In this document: positions 51,668-59,736 of the stretch, one piece after another
How positions within the stretch are numbered: position 1 is the stretch's first letter
Layout: each line of letters begins with the position of its first letter
DNA from: Sinomonas atrocyanea
GTDB lineage: Bacteria > Actinomycetota > Actinomycetes > Actinomycetales > Micrococcaceae
Direction of reading: 5' to 3'
DNA length: 64,000 nucleotides
Assembly (NCBI RefSeq): GCF_001577305.1
Contig: NZ_CP014518.1
Location: 1,240,001-1,304,000, forward strand
Program-made: the position numbers and the translations under genes
The notes under the pieces: model-generated
Seen by the model: the letters and a program-made list of their open reading frames with translations, nothing else
Databases searched by the model: none
Told to the model about the DNA's origin: nothing

Positions 51668-53113
51668 GTGAGCAATACCCAGCACGAGGTCGTGGTGCCG
51701 CCGTCCGTCGGCGAGACACGACTGAAGTCCAACAGCCTCGGCTTCATCGGAATCGCCTTCTTCGTGGTCTCCGCCGCGGCGCCAATGGCGGCGTTCGTCG
51801 GTGCGAGCCCGGTGATCTTCTCCGTCATGGGCCCGGGCGTCCCGCTCGTCTACGTCCTGGTCGCCCTCGTGATCGCAATCTTCGCGGTCGGCTACCTGAA
51901 GATGAGCCGCCACATCGTCAGCGCGGGGGGCTTCGTCGCCTACATCTCGCGCGGCCTCGGGCGGCACGCGGCCACCGGCGCGGCAGGGATCGTGATCGTC
52001 ACCTACGTCTCGCTCCAGGTGGGCCTGTGGGCCCAGTTCGCGGTGTTCGCACAGCAGCTCGCCTCGCGCCTGTTCGGCCTCGACCTCCCGGTGTGGGGGT
52101 GGGTGCTGGCATTCCTCATCATCACTACGGCGCTCACCATGCGCGGGGTGGACCTGAACCTGCGCATCCTCGGGGTGCTGCTGGTCCTGGAGATCATCGC
52201 CATCGCGGCCCTGGTCATCGGGATCGTCGCGGGATCGGGCGGCAAGGACATGTCGCTGGTGAGCTTTGCCCCGTCACAGCTCGTCCAGCCCGGACTCGGC
52301 GTGGCCGTGCTGTTCGTCTTCGCCTGCTTCACGACCTTCGAGGCCACGACCGTCTTCGCCGAGGAAGCCCGCGAGCCCCGCCGCACCATTCCCCGCGCGC
52401 TGTTCGCCGTGATCGTCTTCGTCGGGATCTTCTACACGGTGGCAACATGGGCCGTCAGCGTGGCGGTCGGCCCGGACAAGGTCCAGGACGCAGCGACGAA
52501 CGACCTGGCCGGCATCATCTTCTCGGTCGCCGCCAAGTACGTCGGACCGTGGCTGGACATCACGATGCAGGTCCTGGTTGTCTCGAGCTTCATCGCGATG
52601 CTCATCGGGGTGCAGAACATGTTCTCCCGCTACGTCTTCGCCCTCGCACGCGGAGGGGCACTGCCCAGGCAGCTCTCACGGGTCTCGAAGAAGGCCCAGG
52701 TCCCCGCCACTGCTGCGCTGGTGAACGGCATCGTGATCGCCGTGATCCTCATGGCCTTCCTCTGGTCCGGAGCAGACCCGATCGTGATCGTCTTCTCCTG
52801 GTTCGTCGCCCTGGGCACCGTGGGCTTCATCGTCATGATGGGCTTCGCCTCCGTCTCCATCCTCGTCTTCTTCATCCGCGAGAAGCTCGAGCGCGGATTC
52901 TGGAGCACCCGGGTCGCCCCCGCCGCCGCGATCGTGCTCATGGTCACCGTCCTGGTGATCGCCATCGCGAACTACGACGCGATGCTCTCCGGCGACGGCT
53001 CCATCGCCAGGCAGCTGCTGTGGTTCATCCCCTTCGCCTTCGCCGGCGGGGCGGTCCTTCCCCTGGTCAAGAAGGACATCGACTTCGACCGCATCGCCAC
53101 GGCGGGCGGCTGA
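51668..53113 (+). CDS. APC-superfamily amine/amino acid permease
   Basis: 481 residues from GTG with AAAGGAGGACCC. LGFIGIAFFVVSAAAPMAAFVGASPVIF opens a 12-helix APC core; EATTVFAEEAREPRRTIPRALFAVIVFVGIFYTVATWAVSVAVG is the conserved unit around helices 6-7. Close in kind to putrescine/ethanolamine/amino acid permeases. First gene of the MoaF-ALDH-SDR run; importer of the amine substrate by context. Confidence 0.92.
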   Translation: MSNTQHEVVVPPSVGETRLKSNSLGFIGIAFFVVSAAAPMAAFVGASPVIFSVMGPGVPLVYVLVALVIAIFAVGYLKMSRHIVSAGGFVAYISRGLGRHAATGAAGIVIVTYVSLQVGLWAQFAVFAQQLASRLFGLDLPVWGWVLAFLIITTALTMRGVDLNLRILGVLLVLEIIAIAALVIGIVAGSGGKDMSLVSFAPSQLVQPGLGVAVLFVFACFTTFEATTVFAEEAREPRRTIPRALFAVIVFVGIFYTVATWAVSVAVGPDKVQDAATNDLAGIIFSVAAKYVGPWLDITMQVLVVSSFIAMLIGVQNMFSRYVFALARGGALPRQLSRVSKKAQVPATAALVNGIVIAVILMAFLWSGADPIVIVFSWFVALGTVGFIVMMGFASVSILVFFIREKLERGFWSTRVAPAAAIVLMVTVLVIAIANYDAMLSGDGSIARQLLWFIPFAFAGGAVLPLVKKDIDFDRIATAGG

Positions 53114-53171
53114 CCGGGCCTCGGCGCCCATCTCACGCTCCTCTGCAGAACCACCAACGTAAGGAACCTCC

Positions 53172-53987
53172 ATGTCGACCACCCCCCAGCAGCTCGCCCC
53201 GACCGAACAGGGCTACGTCCCCACGGACCAGTGGCCCGACGTCACCGTGATGCTCGACGGCTTCGGCGAGCCCACCCTGCCGGCCAGCGACAGCCTCGAG
53301 GGAGCACCCCTCGAGGTCCGCTTCGAGAACGGCTGGACGATCGAGCACACGTTCGCCGACGGACAGATCACCTGGACGATCACCGACGGTGAGGGCGCCG
53401 GGCAGTCGGGCACCCACCCCTACCGCGCCGTCGAGGTCCGCCCGGGCATCTTCTTCGTCGACTTCGTCAAGGGCGACGGCGCCCACTCCAGCGATGTCTC
53501 CATGGTCATCGACCAGTCGGACGGACGGGTGACCGTCGCGGACTCCTCCTTCGTCGACCGCGACGGCAAGGTCCGCATGCACACCGAGATCCTCTCCGGC
53601 CGCGTCGCCGGCACCGGCGAGATCGAGCCCCGCCGGCGGACCAGCGAACTCGTCGGCAAGCGGATCTACTACCGCTACAGCCCGACCGAGCACTACGAGC
53701 ACATCTACCTCAACTCCGGCACCTTCGTCTGGCACTGCGTCAAGGGCGGCGAAGTGGGCCTCGCCGACGCAGACCCCATCCAGGTCTTCGAGCTCGCCGA
53801 CGGCATCGTCATCCTCCACTGGAGCGAGACCGTCATGCCCGTCGAGTCGATCGTCGTCATCGACCTGGCCAACAAGCGCTCCATCGGCCGGATGTTCTGC
53901 TGGGACGGCCCGACCCTGGACACCGTCCACCTGCCCTTCGACAGCCAGTTCACCATCCTCGAGGACACCGCCTACCCGGCCGAATGA
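53172..53987 (+). CDS. MoaF-family protein
   Basis: 271 residues. GAPLEVRFENGWTIEHTFADGQITWTI and HPYRAVEVRPGIFFVDFVKGDGAHSSDVSMVIDQSDGRVTVADSSFVDRDGKVRMHTEI, then a second similar domain from 165 (LVGKRIYYRYSPTEHYEHIYLNSGTFVWHCVKGGEVGLADADPI), match the two-domain MoaF family. In Klebsiella MoaF belongs to the monoamine regulon, from memory. The Pfam link to molybdenum cofactor is a naming accident. Lipocalin-like barrels may bind a small ligand. Sits between the amine permease and aldehyde dehydrogenase. Confidence 0.85.
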   Translation: MSTTPQQLAPTEQGYVPTDQWPDVTVMLDGFGEPTLPASDSLEGAPLEVRFENGWTIEHTFADGQITWTITDGEGAGQSGTHPYRAVEVRPGIFFVDFVKGDGAHSSDVSMVIDQSDGRVTVADSSFVDRDGKVRMHTEILSGRVAGTGEIEPRRRTSELVGKRIYYRYSPTEHYEHIYLNSGTFVWHCVKGGEVGLADADPIQVFELADGIVILHWSETVMPVESIVVIDLANKRSIGRMFCWDGPTLDTVHLPFDSQFTILEDTAYPAE

Positions 53988-54027
53988 GCCCCAGGCGAAG
54001 CCCACGAGAGCACTACAGGAGATCACC

Positions 54028-55440
54028 ATGACCACCACGACGTCGTCGATCCTCGACGCCATCACCGTCCCCGAAGGCCACGGCCGCCCCATCCCCGATG
54101 CAGCGACCCGCGAGACCATCGGCCATGCCCCCGTCCACGGGCTCGACGACCTCGAGGCAGCGATCGCCGCCGCCCGGGAATCCCAGCCGGCCTGGAACGC
54201 CCTCGGTCACGCAGAGCGGTCCCGCATCCTCAACGCCATCGCGGACGACCTCGAGGCCAACCTCGAAGAACTCGCCCGCATCCTCTCCCGCGAGCAGGGC
54301 AAGCCCCTCGACGGACCGAACGCCCGCTTCGAGGTCGGCGCCTGCGCAGTGTGGACCCGCAACGCCGCGAACACCGTCCTCGAACCCGAGGTCGTCTTCG
54401 AGGCAGGCGCCGCCCGCTCCGAGGTGCACTACGACGCCCTCGGCGTCGTCGGGGCCATCGGACCGTGGAACTGGCCGATGATGATCACGGTCTGGCAGAT
54501 CGCCCCCTCCCTGCGCATGGGCAACACGGTCGTGGCCAAGCCGAGCAGCTTCACCCCTCTGTCCGTCCTGGCCCTCGCCGAGATCTTCAACCGCCACCTG
54601 CCCCAGGGCGTCCTCACCGTGGTGTCCGGCGACCGGGAGGTCGGCGCCGCGATCGCCGCCCACCGCGGCCTGGACAAGATCATGTTCACCGGCTCGACCG
54701 AGGCCGGACGCAAGATCGTCGCGTCCTCGGCCCAGAACCTGGCCCGGCTCACCCTCGAGCTCGGCGGCAACGACGCGGGCATCGTACTGCCCGGCACCGA
54801 CGTCACGGGGATCGCGGAGAACCTGTTCTGGGGGTGCTTCATCAACACCGGCCAGACGTGTGCCGCGCTCAAGCGCCTCTACGTCCACGACTCCGTCTAC
54901 GACGACGTGGTGGAGGCCCTCGCCGAGCTCGCCCGCGCACTGCCCATGGGGCCCGGCCTGCAGGACGGCAACGTCCTCGGCCCGCTGCAGAACCAGAGCC
55001 AGTTCGACATCGTCAAGGACCTGGTCGACGACGCCCGCGCGCGCGGCGCCCGCATTGTGGCCGGCGGAGAGCCCGCCCCCGAACTCGGGCCCCTCTTCTA
55101 CAAGGCCACCGTCGTCGCCGACATCGAGGACGGCGCGCGCCTCGTGGACGAGGAGCAGTTCGGGCCGGCCATCCCCGTCATCAGGTACACCGACGTCGAC
55201 GACGCCATCCGCCGCGCCAACGCCTCGGAGCAAGGACTCGGCGCGTCGGTCTGGTCCGACGACCTCGATGCCGCGGTCGCGGTCGCCAAGCTGGTCCAGG
55301 CCGGAACCGTGTGGATCAACCAGCACGGCACCCTCAACCCGGATGTGCCCTTCGGCGGGACCAAGCAGTCCGGCTACGGCCAGGAATTCGGCGTTGCCGG
55401 CCTCAAGGCCGTCGCTGCCCCCAAGGTCATCAGCCGCTGA
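54028..55440 (+). CDS. Aldehyde dehydrogenase
   Basis: 470 residues. GPWNWPMMITVWQIAPSLRMGNTVVAKPSSFTPLS is the cofactor entry, KIMFTGSTEAGRKIVASSAQ the GxxxxG loop, LTLELGGNDAGIVL the catalytic Glu and NTGQTCAALKRLYV the Cys nucleophile. PFGGTKQSGYGQEFGVAGLKAV is the C-terminal motif. It would oxidise the amine-oxidase aldehyde product to the acid. Followed by a strong hairpin before the SDR genes. Confidence 0.95.
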   Translation: MTTTTSSILDAITVPEGHGRPIPDAATRETIGHAPVHGLDDLEAAIAAARESQPAWNALGHAERSRILNAIADDLEANLEELARILSREQGKPLDGPNARFEVGACAVWTRNAANTVLEPEVVFEAGAARSEVHYDALGVVGAIGPWNWPMMITVWQIAPSLRMGNTVVAKPSSFTPLSVLALAEIFNRHLPQGVLTVVSGDREVGAAIAAHRGLDKIMFTGSTEAGRKIVASSAQNLARLTLELGGNDAGIVLPGTDVTGIAENLFWGCFINTGQTCAALKRLYVHDSVYDDVVEALAELARALPMGPGLQDGNVLGPLQNQSQFDIVKDLVDDARARGARIVAGGEPAPELGPLFYKATVVADIEDGARLVDEEQFGPAIPVIRYTDVDDAIRRANASEQGLGASVWSDDLDAAVAVAKLVQAGTVWINQHGTLNPDVPFGGTKQSGYGQEFGVAGLKAVAAPKVISR

Positions 55441-55453
55441 CCCGGGGGGAGAG

Positions 55454-55504
55454 GCCTCCGCACCGGGCCACGCGCCGTCGTCGGACGCGGCCCGGTGCGG
55501 AGGC
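55454..55504 (+). terminator. Strong hairpin between ALDH and the SDR pair
   Basis: GCCTCCGCACCGGGCC (55454-55469) and its exact complement (55489-55504) form a 16-bp stem with a 19-base loop, 14 bases after the ALDH stop and 39 bases before the next ATG. It could lower SDR expression by partial termination. Confidence 0.65.
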
Positions 55505-55542
55505 GCGCCATCCACCACCACCAGGATTCGGAGGAACACACC

Positions 55543-56391
55543 ATGGCCTACGCCGGCTCCCACGTCGACGGGCACGTCGTCGTCGTCACCGGGGGCGGCA
55601 CCGGGATAGGTGCCGGCATCGCCGCCCGCTACGCCGCAGAAGGCGCCCATGTCGTCATCCTCGGGCGCCGTCCGGGGCCTTTGGAGGCCGTGGCAGCCGA
55701 GATCGGCGCCCACCCTCTCGTCGCCGACGCCGACGCCGGCGACCCGGCAGCCGTGGAAGCGGCTCTCGCCGCCGTCCTCGAGCGGTACGGCCGCGTCGAC
55801 ACACTCGTCTGCAACGCAGGCGGCCCCGGCTTCACCTCAGTGGGCGAGACCAGCGACGCCGGCTGGGCCGAGGCGCTTCACTCCAACCTCACCACCTCGT
55901 TTGCCATCGTCCGCGGATTCCTCCCCGCGCTGATCGAATCGGCCGGCCGGATCGTGATCGTCTCATCGCTCTCCGGACTCTTCGCCGGCCCCTCGATGGC
56001 CGGCTACGTCACGGCCAAGCACGCCCTGATCGGGCTGACCAAGTCCCTCGCCCGCGACTACGGCAGGCACGGCATGCGCGTGAACGCCGTCTGCCCGGGA
56101 TGGGTGCGTACGCAGATGGCCGACGAGGAAATGGACGAGCTCGTCCAGAACACCGGGCTTCAGACGCGGCAGGCCGCCTACGACGCCGTGACCGCCGACC
56201 TGCCGCTGCGGCGCCCGGCGGCGGCCGCCGAAATCGCCGCCGCCGTCCGCTTCCTCGGCTCTGACGAATCCTCCTACATGACCGGCGCCACCCTCGTCGT
56301 CGACGGCGGAGCCCACATCGTCGACCTGCCCACCCTGGCCTTCGACAAGGCCCGGGCGGGCCAGAAGGGAGTCACCTCCGCATGGAACTGA
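55543..56391 (+). CDS. Short-chain dehydrogenase/reductase 1
   Basis: 282 residues. GHVVVVTGGGTGIGAGIAARYAAEGAHVVILGRR is the TGxxxGIG cofactor motif, LVCNAGGPG the NAG motif, SGRIVIVSSLSG the Ser and MAGYVTAKHALIGLTKSLA the Tyr-x3-Lys pair. GGAGGAACACACC before ATG 55543. Overlaps the next SDR start by 10 bases. Cytosolic oxidoreductase for a hydroxylated intermediate. Confidence 0.93.
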   Translation: MAYAGSHVDGHVVVVTGGGTGIGAGIAARYAAEGAHVVILGRRPGPLEAVAAEIGAHPLVADADAGDPAAVEAALAAVLERYGRVDTLVCNAGGPGFTSVGETSDAGWAEALHSNLTTSFAIVRGFLPALIESAGRIVIVSSLSGLFAGPSMAGYVTAKHALIGLTKSLARDYGRHGMRVNAVCPGWVRTQMADEEMDELVQNTGLQTRQAAYDAVTADLPLRRPAAAAEIAAAVRFLGSDESSYMTGATLVVDGGAHIVDLPTLAFDKARAGQKGVTSAWN

Positions 56392-57155
56392 ATCTGGACG
56401 GACGCGTGGCACTGATCACCGGTGGCGCCTCCGGCATCGGACTCGCCTGCGTGGACGCCTTCGTCGCCGAGGGCGCGCGTGTCACCATCATCGACCGCTC
56501 CTCCGAGGGCCACGGCATCGCCGAGGCCCATCGGGAACGCGGCGCTGACGTGGACTTCGTCCAGGCCGACCTCACTGACGAGGGCGACGTCGGACGCGCC
56601 GTCCAGCGCATCGTCGCCGCCCGCGGTCAGATCGACACCGTGGTCGGCTGCGCCGGAGTGTCAGGCCCCGTGGGGGCCCGCCTCGAGGAGATCGGCGCCA
56701 GCGACTGGGACCAGGTCATGGCGGTCAACGTCCGCGGCAACTTCCTGGTCACCAAGCACACCCTTCCGCACCTGCAGGCAAGCAGCGTCGGCACCGTCGT
56801 CTACCTCGCCTCCGACTCGGCCTTCGTCGCCTACGAGGGCATGGCTGCGTACAGCGCCTCGAAGGGTGCCGTCGTGATGCTGACCAAGGCCGTCACCGCC
56901 GACTACCCCTCCATCCGCGCCAATGCGCTGTGCCCGGGCATCGTCGACACCCCCATGTCGCGGGCCGACATGGGCCACCGCGAGGGCTTTGACGGAACAG
57001 GCTTTCCCGTCATCCCGGCCCGTCAGATCGCGAACCACGTCCTGTTCCTCGCCTCGCCCGCCAGCGCGCCGATCAACGGGACAACCCTTGTCTCCGACTT
57101 CGGCTACCTCGCCCGGCCCGCCCTCGGTTCCCTCGACTTCGCAGCCCTAGGGTAG
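56382..57155 (+). CDS. Short-chain dehydrogenase/reductase 2
   Basis: 257 residues. LNLDGRVALITGGASGIGLACVDAFVAEGARVTIIDRSS has the GxxxGIG motif, VGCAGVSGP the NAG region and MAAYSASKGAVVMLTKAVTADYPSIRANALCPGIVDTPM the Tyr-x3-Lys and NxxCPG motifs. Asp after the second strand (IIDRS) indicates NAD. Overlap with SDR 1 shows tight coupling; two sequential or paired redox steps are likely. Confidence 0.93.
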   Translation: MELNLDGRVALITGGASGIGLACVDAFVAEGARVTIIDRSSEGHGIAEAHRERGADVDFVQADLTDEGDVGRAVQRIVAARGQIDTVVGCAGVSGPVGARLEEIGASDWDQVMAVNVRGNFLVTKHTLPHLQASSVGTVVYLASDSAFVAYEGMAAYSASKGAVVMLTKAVTADYPSIRANALCPGIVDTPMSRADMGHREGFDGTGFPVIPARQIANHVLFLASPASAPINGTTLVSDFGYLARPALGSLDFAALG

Positions 57156-57286
57156 CTCGGAGCTCCTCCGGCGAGCCGGTTCTTGAACCCGTCCGCCCGC
57201 CGGTGTCCGATAGGGGCAGGCCCGTTCGTTGCAGGGGTGAGCGGCCGCCCGTCCAGGGCGCCACCGAACCACAGGAGATGATCCTC

Positions 57287-57610
57287 ATGCAGTACCTGGT
57301 GTCCGTCCTCAACGACAGCAACGAGCTCGCGACCCCCGAAGAGGACGCCGCGATCGACGCCTTCAACGACAAGCTGCAGGCCGAGGGCCACTGGGTCTTC
57401 GCCGGAGGCCTCGGCGCCCCCGCCTCCGCCACCGTCATCGACAGCCGCAACGGCGAGCCGGTCATGACCGACGGTCCCTTCGTGGAGACCAAGGAGTGGA
57501 TCGTGGGCTTCTGGATCATGGAGGCCCCGGACCTGGGCGCCGCGCTCAGGCTCGCCGCCGAGGGCTCCAAGGCCTGCAACCGCAGGATCGAGGTCCGGCC
57601 GTTCCTGTGA
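57287..57610 (+). CDS. YCII-related (DGPF) protein
   Basis: 107 residues. MQYLVSVLNDSNELATPEEDAAIDAFNDKLQAEGHWVFAGGL and VMTDGPFVETKEWIVGFWIMEAPDLGAALRLAAEGS contain the DGPF block of the YCII family. AGGAG is nine bases upstream of ATG 57287. The stop overlaps the GTG of the sigma-factor gene. DGPF proteins next to ECF42-type sigma factors are widespread and are used as their partners. Confidence 0.9.
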   Translation: MQYLVSVLNDSNELATPEEDAAIDAFNDKLQAEGHWVFAGGLGAPASATVIDSRNGEPVMTDGPFVETKEWIVGFWIMEAPDLGAALRLAAEGSKACNRRIEVRPFL

Positions 57611-58845
57611 GCGCCGCCGACGCCGGGGAGGCGGGGGAGGCGCTCGCCCGGACCCACCGCCAGGAGTGGGTGCGGGTGGTCGCCTCGCTCGCACGGCGCT
57701 TCGGCGACCTCGACGTGGCCGAGGAGGCGGCGGCCGAGGCGTTCGCGGTCGCCGTCGAGCGGTGGCCCCACGACGGCGTGCCGCCCAACCCCGGTGCGTG
57801 GCTGACCACCACCGCGAACCGCAAGGCGATCGACCGGATCCGCCGCGAGAACAGGCGCGACGACAAGCAGCAGGAGGCCCTCATGCTGCGCGACGAGGCA
57901 CCGCCGGAACCGCTCGGCGCGGTCGACGACGACCGGCTCCGGCTGATCTTCACCTGCTGCCACCCTGCCCTGGCGATGGAGGCCCGGGTGGCGCTGACCC
58001 TGCGGATGGTCGGCGGGCTGACCGTGCCGGAAATCGCCCGCGCGTTCCTCGTACAGGAGCGCGCCATGGCGCGGCGCATCACCCGCGCGAAGGCGAAGAT
58101 CGCGCAGGCCCGCATCCCGTACCGCGTGGCGTCCGCCGAGGACCTCCCGGCCCGCGTCTCGGGCGTGCTCGCGGTCCTGTTCCTCGTGTTCAACGAGGGC
58201 TACCTGGCGACCGGACCGTATACCGACCCCCTCCGGCCGTCCCTGACGGCCGAGGCGATCCGGCTCGCCCGCCTGGTGCGGGACCTCCTCCCGGACGACG
58301 GCGAGGCGGCCGGCCTGCTTGCGCTCATGCTGCTGACCGAGGCGCGGCGCACGGCCCGGGTTGCGGACGACGGCGCACTGGTCCCCTTGGGCGAGCAGGA
58401 CCGTTCGGCCTGGGACACCGCGCTCATCGCCGAGGGCCACCGTCTGGTGCGCGAGCGCCTGGCCTCCGGCGAGGCGCCCGGGCGGTACCAGCTCCTCGCG
58501 GCCGTCAACGCCGTCCACACCTCCGCCCGCCGAGCAGGGGACACCGACTGGCGGCAGGTCGTGGCCCTCTACGACCAGCTCGTCCGCCTCGACCCCTCGC
58601 CCGTGGTCGCGCTCAACCGGGCCGTGGCGGTGGCCGAACTCGACGGCCCCCAGGTCGGGCTGGCGCTGATGGAGCCGCTGGGGGAGGCCCTGGCCGGGTA
58701 CCGGGCGTACCACGCCGCCCGCGCCGAGCTGCTGCGCCGCCTCGGCCGCAGTGCGGAGGCCCACGCGGCGTATGACGCTGCGATCGGGCTGCCGGGCAAC
58801 GCCGCCGAGACTGCGTATCTGAGACGCCGCAGGGACGGGGCCTGA
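57607..58845 (+). CDS. ECF42-type RNA polymerase sigma factor
   Basis: 412 residues from GTG. Region 2 (VRVVASLARRFGDLDVAEEAAAEAFAVAVERWP and NPGAWLTTTANRKAIDRIRREN) and region 4 (LRLIFTCCHPALAMEARVALTLRMVGGLTVPEIARAFLVQERAMARRITRAKAKI) are typical. A 200-residue C-terminal TPR-like domain (VLFLVFNEGYLATGPYTDPLR, VVALNRAVAVAELDGPQVGLALM) marks the ECF42 group, which lacks an anti-sigma factor. GTGA coupling to the DGPF gene. The target promoters are unknown. Confidence 0.92.
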   Translation: MSAADAGEAGEALARTHRQEWVRVVASLARRFGDLDVAEEAAAEAFAVAVERWPHDGVPPNPGAWLTTTANRKAIDRIRRENRRDDKQQEALMLRDEAPPEPLGAVDDDRLRLIFTCCHPALAMEARVALTLRMVGGLTVPEIARAFLVQERAMARRITRAKAKIAQARIPYRVASAEDLPARVSGVLAVLFLVFNEGYLATGPYTDPLRPSLTAEAIRLARLVRDLLPDDGEAAGLLALMLLTEARRTARVADDGALVPLGEQDRSAWDTALIAEGHRLVRERLASGEAPGRYQLLAAVNAVHTSARRAGDTDWRQVVALYDQLVRLDPSPVVALNRAVAVAELDGPQVGLALMEPLGEALAGYRAYHAARAELLRRLGRSAEAHAAYDAAIGLPGNAAETAYLRRRRDGA

Positions 58846-58896
58846 GCGGGGGGGGCAAAGCCGGGCGCCCAGACCGCCCAGCAGGTGTCGGCCGCC

Positions 58897-59442
58897 TTAC
58901 CGGGCGGCCTTCTCCAGCCCGGCGGCGAAGTCCTCGGCGAACTGCCGGACGCCGTCCCACTCGGTGTAGACGTAGTCGCGGGAGACGTCTGTGCCGAGGT
59001 CCCCGGGCTTGCTCTGGACGATCTTCTTCATCATGTACCGCATGACGAAGTTGAGGTGCGTGTAGGGCAGGCCGCCGCCGAAGAGGCCGATTCTGCCCGG
59101 CCGCCACCCGGTCTGCTCCTCGAACCGCTCGACGTGGCCCTCCGCCTCCTCGATGTCGTGCCCCGCGGCGGCCAGGCTCACTGAGAAGAAGGCCGAGGGC
59201 GCTCCCGCCAGCGCGTCGAGGTTCTTGCGGACGTAGTCGACGACGCGCTTGTCGTGCTTGCCGCCGTGGACCGAGCCGCCGACCATCACGCCGTCGTAGC
59301 CGGACGGAACGGGTTCGGCCGGGTCCTTGAGGTCCGAGACGGTGACCTCGAGGCCGTGGCCGCGCAGGATCTCGGCGATGAAGTGCGCGATCTTCGCGGT
59401 CTGGCCTTCGTGCGTGCTGTAGACGACGAGAACCTTGCTCAT
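58897..59442 (-). CDS. Flavodoxin-like / protoporphyrinogen oxidase-type protein, copy 2
   Basis: 181 residues. MSKVLVVYSTHEGQTAKIAHFIAEILRGHGLEV, VMVGGSVHGGKHDKRVVDYVRKNLDALAGAPSAFFSVSLAA and DLGTDVSRDYVYTEWDGVRQFAEDFAAGLEKAAR are the same FMN loops as in 47768-48313. Length, strand and upstream ribosome-site region also match. It is 11.1 kb away, and the two bracket the amine island. Confidence 0.88.
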   Translation of the reverse strand: MSKVLVVYSTHEGQTAKIAHFIAEILRGHGLEVTVSDLKDPAEPVPSGYDGVMVGGSVHGGKHDKRVVDYVRKNLDALAGAPSAFFSVSLAAAGHDIEEAEGHVERFEEQTGWRPGRIGLFGGGLPYTHLNFVMRYMMKKIVQSKPGDLGTDVSRDYVYTEWDGVRQFAEDFAAGLEKAAR

Positions 59443-59564
59443 GGCGGTGCCTCCTGGGGGCGTTTTCCCCATGGTCCGCCCGTCGTTGACGGCCTTGCAG
59501 TGGCGAAGGTCCCGCGGGCGCGGCCCGCTGTCGCCCGCAGAGACGCAGGCATTCGTCGGAAGAA

Positions 59565-59582
59565 CCGAACGGTACAGTTCGG
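59565..59582 (+). promoter_or_regulatory. Inverted repeat upstream of the APC permease gene
   Basis: CCGAAC-ggtaca-GTTCGG, perfect 6-base arms, 155 bases before the permease ATG and 123 bases from the flavodoxin start on the other strand. A possible operator in the divergent gap, which otherwise holds no gene. Confidence 0.35.
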
Positions 59583-59736
59583 AAAAAGTTGCTTTACCTG
59601 ATGGGATGGATCTCCGGATACTGTTCAAGGTCGATGTGGCCGGCGTCACGTTCGATGGGGAAGTCGCCGCCCGCGCAGGCCGCAGAGTTCGTAAGGGCCC
59701 GAACCGCGGGTCCGAAGCACAGGGTGGGAGTTCTCG

